A DNA stretch of 64,000 nucleotides, taken from Aquila chrysaetos chrysaetos. Taxonomy: Eukaryota > Chordata > Aves > Accipitriformes > Accipitridae. Position 1 is the first letter of the stretch, and each line of letters opens with the position of its first letter. This document shows, one piece after another, positions 49,797 to 64,000 of the stretch. A program made the position numbers and the translations under genes. Location: the NCBI RefSeq assembly GCF_900496995.4, contig NC_044027.1:15834743-15898742 (forward strand). The letters run 5' to 3'. Under the pieces are notes generated by a model. The model saw nothing but the letters and a program-made list of their open reading frames with translations, made no database searches and was not told the origin of the DNA.

Positions 49797-49910
49797 TGAT
49801 AAGTTTATCAAGCACTGCCGGCTGCTAACTGTCAGCCGGCAAAGCGGGCCTGTTAGGGAGGAGGAACAGCTCCCAGGGCAAGATAGGACAGCCCATGCCT
49901 TATCGGAGTG
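49797..49910. promoter_or_regulatory. Candidate haematopoietic enhancer (GATA palindrome, MYB site in a hairpin)
   Basis: TGATAAGTTTATCA (49,797-49,810) is a pair of inverted GATA sites. A 9-bp perfect inverted repeat (TGCCGGCTG...CAGCCGGCA, 49,816-49,841) follows, whose 8-nt loop CTAACTGT holds a MYB-type TAACTG. Then come a GGAA ETS core, AGATAG and CTTATC (GATA) further on. It is about 6 kb downstream of GFI1B, which in mammals has downstream GATA-bound enhancers. The function is inferred. Confidence 0.4.
49816..49841. repeat. Perfect inverted repeat, 9-bp arms and 8-nt loop
   Basis: Arms 49,816-49,824 and 49,833-49,841 are exact reverse complements around CTAACTGT. Confidence 0.9.
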
Positions 49911-51859
49911 CCTGAACCAAAGAGAGAACTGGAGAGTGAGCACTTTCCAACCACTTCATCCGAACAACAGACAGATTGGCAGGAAAGGCCTGTCAGCCCT
50001 TCGCTTCTGCCACCCAGGCATCAACAGGGAGCCCCCATCCATGCAAATAACCCTGGTAAGTACAGCATGAGAGTTGCAAATGTGAACATAGGGGCCTGAG
50101 GGAATGCACGGGGTAGGTTTTCTTAGGAAAATTGCCCAGGGGGGAGAGTCAGATTTACAGCAAACAATTCAGATGCTTACTGAGCAAGCTGCTCCTGTTC
50201 AGTGCCCAGAGCAGCAGCTCTTCCCCACACTGCCTTCCCTAGGTTTGGGAAGGGAATCTAGCACTTCAGAATAACACTAGTCACTAAGTTCTGGTGTACA
50301 GATAATTGCTTTGTTTTCCTTTACTGCTTCTGAAAAATAGTAAAAAAAACCCCAGCTGAACAGAAGAGGAAAAACCTGACCATTCCCATCTGATCTGCAA
50401 GAGTATGGGCCAGCAAATGCCCCTTCACACCTCTCCTAGGGCAGCAATAACTAAATCAATACCAATACACCTGCAGCAGAGAGACTCTGCTATATTTGGA
50501 GGAGCTCCCTTAGACCTGTGCAAGCTACCTGTCCGTATACCTCAGCCATGACAGGGAAGGTGATAAGAGATTCCCACATGCCACATTCTCTGCTTGGTTT
50601 CCCTGCTGAGGATGGGCTGTGCAGGATAGAACCGGCATCAGATCAGCAGCTTCAACACACTGCGTTCCTTCAGTCTTTCAGATCACACTGTTATCAGGCC
50701 ACTGCTCATTTAGACCATACGGACAGCTGTCATCCTGCATCCCACCCACCTTTGGGTCTTTGGCTGGGTCCAAGCTGGTGACTTGGGTCCTGCCTGTATC
50801 AGGGGATTTGACAGAAAGCTGGCCCCAGTGCAAGCCCTGACCCTGTGCTGGGAGGAGGCGTTCATACTTTGCTGCCTGGGTGCAAGTACTGTCTCAAGCC
50901 TTCCATGGGGTACGAGGCAGGAAACCTTCTGCAGCAGAGATGTGGGCCAGGATATCTCCAATGTGAGCTAGTCACTCAAAGGTTCCCTTTCTGGTAAGTA
51001 ACATATCTAGGAAGCAATTTAGCTCCTCCTAAAGCACATACCTAAAATAGGACAGAAGTCATGTCTTCAACGCACCTACTTCGCTCTCCTTGAAGAGAAA
51101 AGGAGCCTAGTATCTGTAGACATCTAAAGTTACATGAGATGAGTCACACCCCTGTGGTTTCTGCAACACTCTGGAGCCAAATTTCTCACAGCTGTTTCTG
51201 ATCCAACCCATAATCTACTGTTCTCCAGGCCACGCAGCCTCTGCTTAGAGCAGCCTCTAAGCCGTTTAATTCCTCTGTGCATCAAGGGCTCCTAAGCAAG
51301 TTCTAAGTATGACAGCCACATTCAGCGCTGGCCAACAAAACTCTGAGGTTCAAGGCTTCCTCATGAAGAATGAGGAGTTAAAAAACCCCATCCCATTGAT
51401 TCTGCTTTCCTCTTGAAGAATTATAAAGCAATGGAACTTTATCTTACATCCCAGGCCCTTCTATATTAGGAGCTTTGGTGGGATTTTTGGCAGTGGTCAA
51501 GTCCGCTGGTTTCTTCTCTTTATAAAATAGAAATTATCTCTTGCCTCAGTTGGGGAAGGGGAAGTCAGAGATGATGGAGTATTCCTGTTCTTGAAAGGGC
51601 CCCATCCTGAGAGTGTGGACATGGTGAACCAGTGTGTCAGTCAGACATCCCTGCCCCAGCTCCTTATTTAGATCTAGCCTGTAGTAGCTTGACTGTAAAT
51701 CAGTCAGGCTCAGTGGACACCCAGGTGTGATAGCACCTGGAAAAGAGAGGCCAGAAACTGCAGCTGCATTTTCTGGTATTATAGCATCACAGAGAATGCT
51801 AAATATGAGGCTCAAAACTCAAAGAAGGATTATTCCTGGCTTTGACATTGCCAGCTGAT

Positions 51860-51965
51860 CGGAGCCAGTCACTGTCCCTCCCTGTGTCTCAGGTTTCCCC
51901 ATTTGCAAAGTGAGGATAACAACATGGACATGCTCTGAGATCTACAGATAAAAGCAAGGTAGAAT
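51860..51965 (-). repeat. MIR-like SINE fragment
   Basis: CAGTCACTGTCCCTCCCTG, CAGGTTTCCCCATTTGCAAA and GTGAGGATAAC follow the MIR core order, then CTCTGAGATCTACAGAT. Confidence 0.5.
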
Positions 51966-52507
51966 TGCTGCACATGCACAGTAATCTTACACTGGAGTGG
52001 CATTGTGAAAAATCCCACAGAAAACACATAAAGCATCAAAGCAAGGTCTCTGCATTGTAATCTGCCAACCTGCATTTTTCACTTTAAAATATTTGCCCAA
52101 ATTTGAGTAGGACAACTAGAAATGGAACTCAGGTCACCTGGACTTCCAGTCTTGTTTGTTAACCAACTTTCTATCTTACCTCCTTGAAATATAACTAAGT
52201 AGAACATCCCAAATCAAAACTCTGTTCTTAGGAAAAAGTATCATGTACTATTGGTAAGATTTTATTTCTGAGTTCTGGAAGATACTTATAAAAATATCCA
52301 CAAAACTAATTTTCTAGTGCCTTACATTAAAGGCAGAGCTGACAGAGCAGAAGGCCTTTGGTTTCAGAGTGAATACGCAAGGGACAGCTCAAGTTTCCCA
52401 TCTTAACTGGAACTTAAGGAAATAATAAGCTAGAAAGTCAGAGAGCCATGTCTGCGTGCCTGCTGCATAGCGCCACAACAGTGGTGTTGGAGGACTCACA
52501 AATACTA

Positions 52508-52690
52508 ATGATACTTTGCATTTGGATAGCACATACTACCTAAAGATTTCAAAATGCTCCACAAAGATGGAAACGCCTTATCCCTGTTTTACTGCAAGGA
52601 AACCAAGAGCCAGGGAGAAAGTAACTCAAGGTCATACAGAGAGCGAGTGAAAGACCTAAGAAATGAAGTAAGGCACTTTAGCTCCCAGCT
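52508..52690 (+). repeat. MIR1_Amn-like SINE
   Basis: TTTGCATTTGGATAGCAC, AAGATTTCAAAATGCTCCAC, CCTGTTTTACTGCAAGGAAA and AAGGTCATACAGAGAGCG occur in the order of the amniote MIR-like consensus. Confidence 0.55.
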
Positions 52691-54727
52691 TTTATTTCAA
52701 TCATTAGGCAGTGGGCAAAATTCATATAAAGAGCTGCATAAGTTGTACCAGCGGAATTCTGTGCATGTTCTCCAAATAAACAGGCTCTTGACTGTCTCGG
52801 AGTCCTGGCACATCTTTGCTCACACTACACCTTGCTACTGCAAGCCTGGAAGCAGCCACTACATCCCATGACCTATTTCAGGCCAAATCCCTATTTTCTT
52901 AACTATGTGTTCCCGCTGAAGTGGGCACAATATACAACAGTCGGCAGGATTTAGCCCCTAGCCTGCAAGTTTTCTCACAGCATCATTATAAATTTTGCGG
53001 GAGATGATACAACACAAACCTTGTGGTTGTCAGGATCAATAATTTATATTTTTGGGGTACCACTTCCTTGGCCTGACTTCCTCAATCCCAAAGTCCCCAG
53101 CAATCTTAGCTCGGAAGGGAATGTGACTCAGGCCTTCAACTGAAGGGCTGTCATCTGCAAACCCTGAAGACTGGATGTGGCCGTGGTTTTATCACTGGCC
53201 ACCAGCTGCCTCTAGAGCTCTTGCCTCCTCCCCAATGATTCAGCAAATCTTCTTGGAGGAGAAAAACAAGCACACAAGTGAACAAATCACAATGTCAGAT
53301 TACAAAGATGAGCAGGGAAAAACTGCGGCTCAAAGGAGGGAGATAAAAGCTGGTGAAGTCTCACGATCCAAGGACTGAAAGGCCTGGCAAAGACTTGTAT
53401 TTTTGGAGGAGGGTGATAATAATGTGAAAGATAGGGTTGTAGTTTGGATTCTTTACACTGTGAAACATTGCTAACTATAAAAGAGAACACTGTGGAAGGA
53501 AATTAAGCATATTCTGCCCTCTGCTATCCGGGCATTGCACAGGGCTGATATGGATTTTTACTGGTATAGCTGAAACGTGAACAGTCCATTCTGGTTTGCA
53601 CTGGAACAAAGTTCCATTAAGGAAACTATTTTCAGAAAGAGTTTCTGCTCTCTATAACCAAGACTTTCAATAGTTTGGAAGCCTATTATCAGGCACTTTG
53701 AACATCACTGTTCCTGAAAAAAAGTTCTGTAAGTCATTTGGTATCTAAGGCATGGCAGAGGGCAATTAGAAATAACGTTTTGACTTCTGACAGTTTGGCC
53801 ACTGTATCATATTTATATACTATAGCCCTTTTCCATAAACATTTTGTTTCCTGCTGTAACTGCTTCTGAGGTGAAACACCATATCAGCTTAACAGCTTAT
53901 GGTACACAGTCTATAGAATAGAAAGTAAAGAAGAAACTTCAGCCAAACCTTAGGTGAGAGATGTAGTATTTCCCCCCATGGCATTCAGCCCTGACACTCC
54001 AGGCAGACCCCAGACTTCCAAGAACGCCATGAAACCTTAATGGAAATAAAACTGTTTGCAATTTATGGAGAGTTCATGTCGTGTTTGTGGAATCTCTCAG
54101 CCCAGTGGGTCCTCTGATATCTGTGAGACAAAGATGCAGCCTTCCACTAGATTAAACGCAACACAAAAAATAAGCACAAAAGGAAGAGGAGATTGGGAAC
54201 TGTGTGTACACATATTGTGGATGGATAAACTGAAGCTGACTTTGGTCTCATATTGCTTTTACACTCTTGCTGATTTATCTTACTAACCAGCGCAGAGATC
54301 AATGTTTTGACACTAAAGTACAACTAAGCAGGACCGACTTACCTTGCTATGGGTTTGTGTATTCTCTGAGTATGTATTCACCTCACCAACAACTTTCAGC
54401 TCACAAAACCTCCTTGACCCCTCTCCAAGGGCTCCCAGAGGGAACAGGGTTTTGGGGTACATACTTACAGTCCCTGCTGCTCTTCCCTAGGAAACATGAA
54501 GGAAGCAACCACAGCACAAGCCAAAGAACCTCCTCTGAAGCTCACCCAGGAGGTTAATACTATGTAAGCCATGTGTAAATAATGCCAGGGCTGTCTCCTT
54601 TTAAAGCGTTTCCCTGTGCAGCGCTGCCACCTGCTTTCACAGGTTTGGGGGTTTCATCTCAAGTCTAACAATAATGAGGTGTGTTCTTAGAGCTCCAGAG
54701 TCAGAGCCAAGGGAATTACAGTTTTTA

Positions 54728-55084
54728 AGCTGAAGGGGAGACCTTATCACCATGTTCCACTATTTAAAGGGTGGCTACAAAGAAGATGAAGATTCCCTTT
54801 TTACAAGGAGTCACATGGAAAAGGCGAGGGGTAATGGGTATAGGTTACTCCTGGGGAGATTCCGATGGGACACAAGAGGAAAATTTTTCACAATGAGAAC
54901 AATCAGCCATTGGAATAATCTCCCCAGGGAAGTGGTGGATTCCCCAACATTGGGTACTTTAAGATTCAGCTGGATGGGGTACTGGGCCATCTTGTCTAGA
55001 CCATGCTTTTGCCAAGAAAGGTTGGAGCAGATGATCTTTGAGGTCCCTTCCAACCTGGTATTCTATGGTTCTAGGATTCTATGA
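54728..55084 (+). mobile_element. CR1 LINE, 5'-truncated 3' end
   Basis: Begins AGCTGAAGGGGAGACCTTAT, continues through CATTGGAATAATCTCCCCAG and GAGGTCCCTTCCAACCTGG, and ends in diverged ATTCTATG-like repeats (ATTCTATGGTTCTAGG then ATTCTATGA). This is the usual CR1 3' terminus. The 110-codon open frame inside (54,752-55,084) is CR1-derived, not a host gene. Confidence 0.92.
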
Positions 55085-55329
55085 AAATGTGGTACTACTG
55101 CACCCTACAGGGTGAAAACAGCGAATATATAATTCTTTTTTTTTTAAATCACAATTTCTAAGCCAGGCTCATTGCTTTGGGGAGGGAGGCTGGCTCACGG
55201 CTCCTGGGTATTTGCAGCTGGCGGTTTTGCTTCTGCCCCATCCCGGAGCTCTCACAGAACAAACACACCCATTGCCCACCCTGCTGGGACAAGCAGGAGG
55301 AACAGCAGAGGCTGTAACACTAACGCACA

Positions 55330-55343
55330 AACACACACACACA
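55330..55343. repeat. (AC)n microsatellite
   Basis: About seven AC units. Confidence 0.8.
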
Positions 55344-56147
55344 GAGAAATGCCACCAACCCTGACTCAGGGACTCCGTGGTGGTGGGGAAGCAGGGCTCA
55401 GCTGTGCTGGAGCTGTCCCGAATGTCCCGGCTGCTGCACGCAGGATATCCACGGGAAAGGGGGAGCTCAGGGATGGGGAGGAGGTTGGTTGCATGGTGTG
55501 GAGGTGGGATGGAGACCTTCACCTGTTTAAACTGCTGCCTTGTTGTGTTTCATCCCTCTTGATTTGGTACAACAGAGGCAGGCAAGCTTGAGAAACTGCC
55601 TGGCAGCAGAAACCTCAGCAAAAGTCTGCTTGAGGGTTTGATAGCTGAGGGGATCTGGTGAAGATGACTGCCTCCCCCAGCACGCTACACGCAGCGTGGG
55701 ATGCAGTGAGCCCGGCTTTCTGCCCACTTCCAGTGGGCTGGAGCCAAGGGGAGTGTGCAGGAATCGATGCCATATGTTCTTGTGACCGCACTCACCGGAC
55801 CTGTTCCCTCCTGGCACCCAGTTAGTTTTGCCAGAAGAACAATCTGTGAGATCTCCCACAAGAAACATCTTTCGTTTTCTCACCGTAGTCCTTCATCGGC
55901 ACTTCTTTTAAAAAAAAAATTATCTGAACTGCATTTCCATCTTGCTTTGTCCCTGTACCCTACTGAGCTGCTGTAACTACAGTAGAGCAAATGCAGAGGG
56001 TGAAGCCTTTTGTGCTGCCAATGCATTTCATACAGATTAGTAGCCAACTGCCTCAGGGTTTTCTGTCAGATAGTGCAGGGGACCTCTGTCATCAGGCAGC
56101 TGTATGTAGCTTTACAGGGGTTTTTAATTTAAATTTTCTTCCCTCAG

Positions 56148-56215
56148 TGGTGTCACAAGAGTCTGTTATGGTACCAGTATATGATTCCAAAATCCACATG
56201 GAAGTGGGACCAAAG
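56148..56215 (+). other. Candidate 68-nt exon upstream of the GTF3C5 remnant
   Basis: A strong acceptor (TTTTCTTCCCTCAG) and donor (AAAG|GTAAAG) enclose 68 nt. One frame is open (22 codons plus 2 nt, ending ...TWKWDQ) and its phase fits the next GTF3C5 exon, where human has TQH before REGYNN. The residues do not resemble GTF3C5, so this may be chance or a new upstream exon. Confidence 0.25.
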
Positions 56216-56361
56216 GTAAAGCAACCCATTGCTCACCCAGCTGAGTCCCTTCTCTTCCAAAATCTGGAGCACAAACTTCCATTTTTGCATGTTCCCATGA
56301 AGGCCTAAGTCCGTGTGTGCCACAGGCAGAAAGCAAACCCGATGCTTTCCCTTTTTCTTAG

Positions 56362-56557
56362 GGAGGGATACAACAATCCCCAGGTGTCTGGTGAGAACCT
56401 GATTGGCCTCAGCAGGGCCCGTCGCCCACACAATGCCATCTTTGTGAACTTTGATGATGAAGAAATCCCAACTAAACCCCTGGTTGCTGCTGTACAGACC
56501 TGGAAGAAAGTGTGCACCAATCCTGTGGATAAAAAGGTGGAGGAAGAGCTGAGAAAG
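56362..56557 (+). pseudogene. GTF3C5: GTF3C5 remnant exon with REGYNN block
   Basis: Encodes REGYNNPQVSGENLIGLSRA, then RRPHNAIFVNFDDEE and VDKKVEEELRK, about 85% like human by eye. The acceptor is TTTTTCTTAG and the donor is GTACGT. No lesion within the exon. Confidence 0.9.
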
Positions 56558-57224
56558 GTACGTGCCTTATTGCTGAGCTGGGCTGAGTACTATACTGTGG
56601 CATGCAGACCTCATAAAAAATTGTTGTCATTGTAACTACTGCTGGCTTCTCTGAAGGTTTTGTGATTGTGTTTCCTGTTTAACCTTGTTAATGGGTGAGA
56701 TATGGGCCTGTGTAATTAAGCCAGGAACCCAAATCCAGGCTTTTGGGTTCCACTCCAGTTTGATATCAGCTGTCCTTTGTGCCCTTAGCAAAACACACAT
56801 TTGTTTTTTCTGTTCTCTAATCTATCAAATGAGAAGGGCTGTACTGGCATATTCTGCCGGGGATACAGGAATATTTGGTGTCCTGAACAGCTGCAGCTCC
56901 CCTTGAAATGATGGATGGGGTAAAAATTTGTCAAGGCACGACAATGTCACGTCAGGAAAGTGAGTGAGCGGCACAGATCTGAAATGCCAGCCAGGGCTCT
57001 GGAATTGTGTTCCTTAGAGTTGCCCGTGTTCTGAAAATAAATTTTGCAGTTTGCCTTCTGCAGAGCTCTCCAGGCCTTTTGGAGAGTAGACAGGCTGCTG
57101 AACAGACATTGTTTTTCTCTGGGTAATGATGGGCAAATCCAAAGTCTGACTGATATAACAAGTCTCAGTAGACACCACTGAGACCACTGTGTTCATTTCC
57201 ATGGTTGTTTCTGTATTATTTTAG

Positions 57225-57329
57225 CTCTTTGAAGTCCGTCCTGTCTGGTCTCGGAATGCAGTAAAAGCCAATATCAGTGTCCACCCAGACAAGCTGAAAC
57301 TTCTGTTGCCGTATTTGGCCTATTACATG
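57225..57329 (+). pseudogene. GTF3C5: GTF3C5 remnant exon with RPVWSRNAVKANI block
   Basis: 35 whole codons, LFEVRPVWSRNAVKANISVH through LPYLAYYM. The donor is GTGAGT. Intact in itself and in phase with the previous exon. Confidence 0.9.
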
Positions 57330-57454
57330 GTGAGTCTGTTATATCTGCCCTGGTGCCTGTCTGAGGCTGCTAGGAGGCAGAGCAAGGGAGCATCAGCCGG
57401 GTGTTCCAGGTTCTCTGCATCTTGTGCAGGACGCTAGGTCTCAGACCTTGGGAC

Positions 57455-57560
57455 ACAGGGTTCCCCTGCTCCAATTTTACAGAGAACAAGTTGAGGGAAA
57501 GGACTTTCTGAGGTCACCTAAGAAGTCCATGACAGAGCTGGCATCCGGTCATTACCATCA
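57455..57560 (+). repeat. MIR-like SINE fragment in remnant intron
   Basis: CCAATTTTACAGAGAACAAG, TTGAGGGAAAGGAC, GAGGTCACC and GACAGAGCTGGCAT follow the MIR core order. Confidence 0.5.
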
Positions 57561-57757
57561 GATCACATCTCCCTTTTTCTGCGTTAAAGGGTTTTGTTGA
57601 TCAGATACCTCTCCTCTCCCCACCTTGCTGAAGTCAGCATATCCCAAAGACCAGACTGCCTTTCGCACACCAGTCCAGCACTTCTGTTACTGAGCTAGGG
57701 TTATTCTGCAGGGTGCTTGCCCTCAGTTCATTATTGGTTTTCTTTTTTCAACTCTAG

Positions 57758-57994
57758 CCCCTAATGATATGCCCGTGAAAGCAAAACAGAGTCTGCCCAT
57801 CACTGTCAAGAAGCAGGGCATGCTGTGCCAGCAGAAGGGCTTTCTTTGGTTAAACAAGTGGTAAAGATGGCAAAGAGCAGCTGGCATATGAGTCTGGAGA
57901 GGATGAGGATGATGAAGAGGAGGAGGAAGAGGACTTCAAGCCTTCTGATGGGAGTGAAAATGAAATGGAGACAGAAATTCTGGACTATGTGTGA
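57758..57994 (+). pseudogene. GTF3C5: GTF3C5 remnant last exon, internally deleted and frame-broken
   Basis: The first part reads APNDMPVKAKQSLPITVKK, then unrelated codons to a TAA at about 57,861. The acidic C-terminus (GKDGKEQLAYESGED to ILDYV, TGA at 57,992-57,994) is present in another frame. The length is far below the several exons this region represents in human. Confidence 0.85.
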
Positions 57995-58489
57995 ACTCAG
58001 TGACCAGTCTGACTGCTGTTGGACAGAATCTTCTCTGCTCTTGTTCCTTGAGAGCTGAGGGTTCAGCCACCATGCCCAGGATGTGGGAAAGCAGAACTTG
58101 TGCTAAGATGACAATAATCTCTGCACCGACTGCGGTGCCTGCTGATGGCTGTCATTCTGGATGTTTGGGAGCCACTGCCTACATTTTCATAATTTCTGGC
58201 TAATAAGCCCTCAAGCAAGCTCAACAAACTCCCAAGAGCGAGCCCAGAATCCAAGCCATACACCAGAGAAGAGGAGAAGTTGCATTCCCAAATCTCTCCA
58301 TGTGTGGGAAGTGCATTTTGGCCGGGTTGGTGGCCATGTGGACAATAGAAAAGGTGCCCGAGGAGGTGCTGGGGGAAGCACGCCGGTGCTACTGGAGTCC
58401 CTAAGGCAGGTGCTGCCCTTCTGCTTGTCTAAGGGCAATGAAAATACTGTGCCATGACTTCAGGATTGAGCCCCACTGGTGATCTTGGA

Positions 58490-58495
58490 AATAAA
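58490..58495 (+). terminator. AATAAA poly(A) signal of the GTF3C5 remnant
   Basis: Canonical hexamer about 500 nt after the ancestral stop codon, preceded by non-coding 3' UTR-like sequence. It suggests the 3' end unit survived the coding decay. Confidence 0.6.
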
Positions 58496-59098
58496 GCCTG
58501 CAGGAAAACACACTTTCTGGCAGTGAATAATTCCCTTCTGTGGGAGGTAGCGTACGTTGTCCTCACTAGCTGATGCACTTCTCAATTCTGTCTTGACTTC
58601 CCCAGTAGTTAGCAAGGACTGAAGGAAGCAGGCAGTGGGGCAAAGCTTCAGGTCCACAGAGGTTGGCCGCTCTGGCCATTAGTCTGCCATTGCTGGCTGG
58701 ATTGCTACCACCCTGTCACAGAAATGAAGGCTCTGCTGGCATTTTCTGAGCCTTGTGCATTCCCCAGTGTGTTACGAGTGCAAGGTTTCTCATTTGTGGC
58801 CGATAATATGCTCTAATGCCTGGTTTAATATGATTTCAGCCTCCTGGACTTGTGTGAGGCTTCTCAAGGCTTCAGCATTTTCTTATGTTCTCTGGAGTTT
58901 TGTTAGACTGAGATATTTCCTTAGGTTTGGCCTCCAGCCCACAAAAGAAGCATCTGCAGGGCTCTCACACAGTGACGCCAGTCTGCCTCCGTCATGGTTT
59001 GGCCTCAGCCTACTGAAGGACAAGTGTGTAGAGGCTCCCCTAGTTTACCTTAGAGCCAAAACCGGGTCATGGCATTGACACACAGCTGCACTCCTAGA
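58496..59098. other. Short spacer between GTF3C5 remnant and CEL
   Basis: No coding character seen. It contains a CAGCTG E-box at 59,083-59,088, close to the CEL TATA box. Confidence 0.5.
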
Positions 59099-59107
59099 TA
59101 TATATAT
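59099..59107 (+). promoter_or_regulatory. CEL TATA box
   Basis: TATATATAT lies 45-53 bp upstream of the ATG, leaving room for a start site about 25-30 bp downstream and a short leader. A TATA promoter fits a tissue-specific pancreatic gene. The CAGCTG E-box 11 bp upstream may matter for pancreatic bHLH factors. Confidence 0.6.
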
Positions 59108-59151
59108 GTAAGCCTCCATGTGGGAATTGGCTCCTCAGGTGTGCACTCACC

Positions 59152-63925
<4,774 letters not shown>

Positions 63926-64000
63926 GTGAGCAGCTCAGCCCTGGCAGGAGCACAAAGCCCGCCAGGGGCTGAAACGCTGTGTTCCCGGCACAAGGGGATG

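Larger units (their letters stand above)
45701..56361. other. Gene-poor interval between GFI1B and the GTF3C5 remnant
   Basis: No open frame with family resemblance in 10.7 kb. By synteny, the 5' exons of GTF3C5 should be here but were not found. Contents: AT repeat (45,760-45,774), 11-G run (46,577-46,587), candidate enhancer (49,797-49,910), SINE-like repeats (49,112-49,358, 51,860-51,965, 52,508-52,690), CR1 (54,728-55,084), AC repeat (55,330-55,343) and a candidate exon (56,148-56,215). Confidence 0.6.
56362..57994 (+). pseudogene. GTF3C5: GTF3C5 (TFIIIC63) remnant: 5' half and internal parts missing
   Basis: GTF3C5 is a TFIIIC subunit that helps recognise the A box of tRNA genes for RNA polymerase III. 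Two exons are intact and very close to human. The last exon keeps both ends (APNDMPVKAK and the acidic tail to METEILDYV) but has lost the middle. Missing: the exons for about the first 215 residues, the exon for about 39 residues after LAYYM, five codons (RSTYNY to Q) and about 130 codons after SLPITVKK. The remaining pieces are out of frame, with an in-frame TAA before the acidic tail; direct splicing of exon 57,329 to 57,758 also gives a stop after six codons. It is in the syntenic place, just 5' of CEL, and introns remain, so it is not a retrocopy. The conserved exons suggest recent decay, a partial duplicate or misassembly. Confidence 0.8.

Noticed and set aside
51546..51815. 89-codon minus-strand open frame in the gene-poor interval
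   Set aside because: Reasonable composition but no splice context, no start support and no family I recognise; likely chance.
54752..55084. 110-codon open frame
   Set aside because: Lies entirely within the 3' end of a CR1 LINE.
56362..57994. GTF3C5 as a processed retrocopy
   Set aside because: Introns with normal splice sites remain between the first pieces and it sits in the ancestral location beside CEL.

Overview
This is a stretch of a vertebrate nuclear genome, most likely from a bird. Coding sequence is split into short exons with GT-AG introns. There is one strong CpG island, ancient amniote SINE-like repeats, and a CR1 LINE 3' end whose tail is of the ATTCTATG-like type seen in birds and other sauropsids. 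The gene order TSC1 (minus) - GFI1B (plus) - GTF3C5 (plus) - CEL (plus) is that of human 9q34.13, but far more compact, as expected of a bird. A turtle or crocodilian is not strictly excluded. All identifications come from reading translations against remembered protein families; no database search was run.

Region 1-29,400 is TSC1 on the minus strand. I could place 21 coding exons (3,354-20,964). Their lengths sum to 3,471 nt (1,156 residues plus stop, human 1,164) with every splice phase consistent. Its 3' UTR fills the left edge. A long first intron leads up to a CpG island (about 28,965-29,960) that holds a non-coding exon 1 with a clean donor, a YY1 motif, GC boxes, a CRE-like site and a FOXO-type element.

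Region 29,960-39,574 is the divergent intergenic or 5' non-coding part of GFI1B, with one candidate erythroid-type promoter near 34,000. GFI1B has six coding exons (39,589-43,927; 335 residues) encoding a SNAG domain and six C2H2 zinc fingers. Downstream, 43,928-56,361 has no recognisable gene. It holds a GATA/MYB-rich candidate enhancer at 49,797-49,910, several old SINE-like repeats and a CR1 copy at 54,728-55,084.

At 56,362-57,994, where GTF3C5 (TFIIIC subunit) should lie, there are only two intact exons and an internally deleted, frame-broken last exon. The 5' half of the gene and an internal exon are missing from the window. This is the most unusual feature here: either a real pseudogene or remnant, or an assembly problem. 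CEL (bile-salt-activated lipase) begins at 59,152 and runs off the right edge after nine exons. Its nucleophile, acid residue, oxyanion-hole and disulfide residues are all present, but the exon(s) with the catalytic histidine lie beyond the window.

Functionally the genes are neighbours rather than a pathway: an mTORC1 brake (TSC1), a blood-lineage repressor (GFI1B), a decayed Pol III factor gene and a secreted pancreatic lipase.
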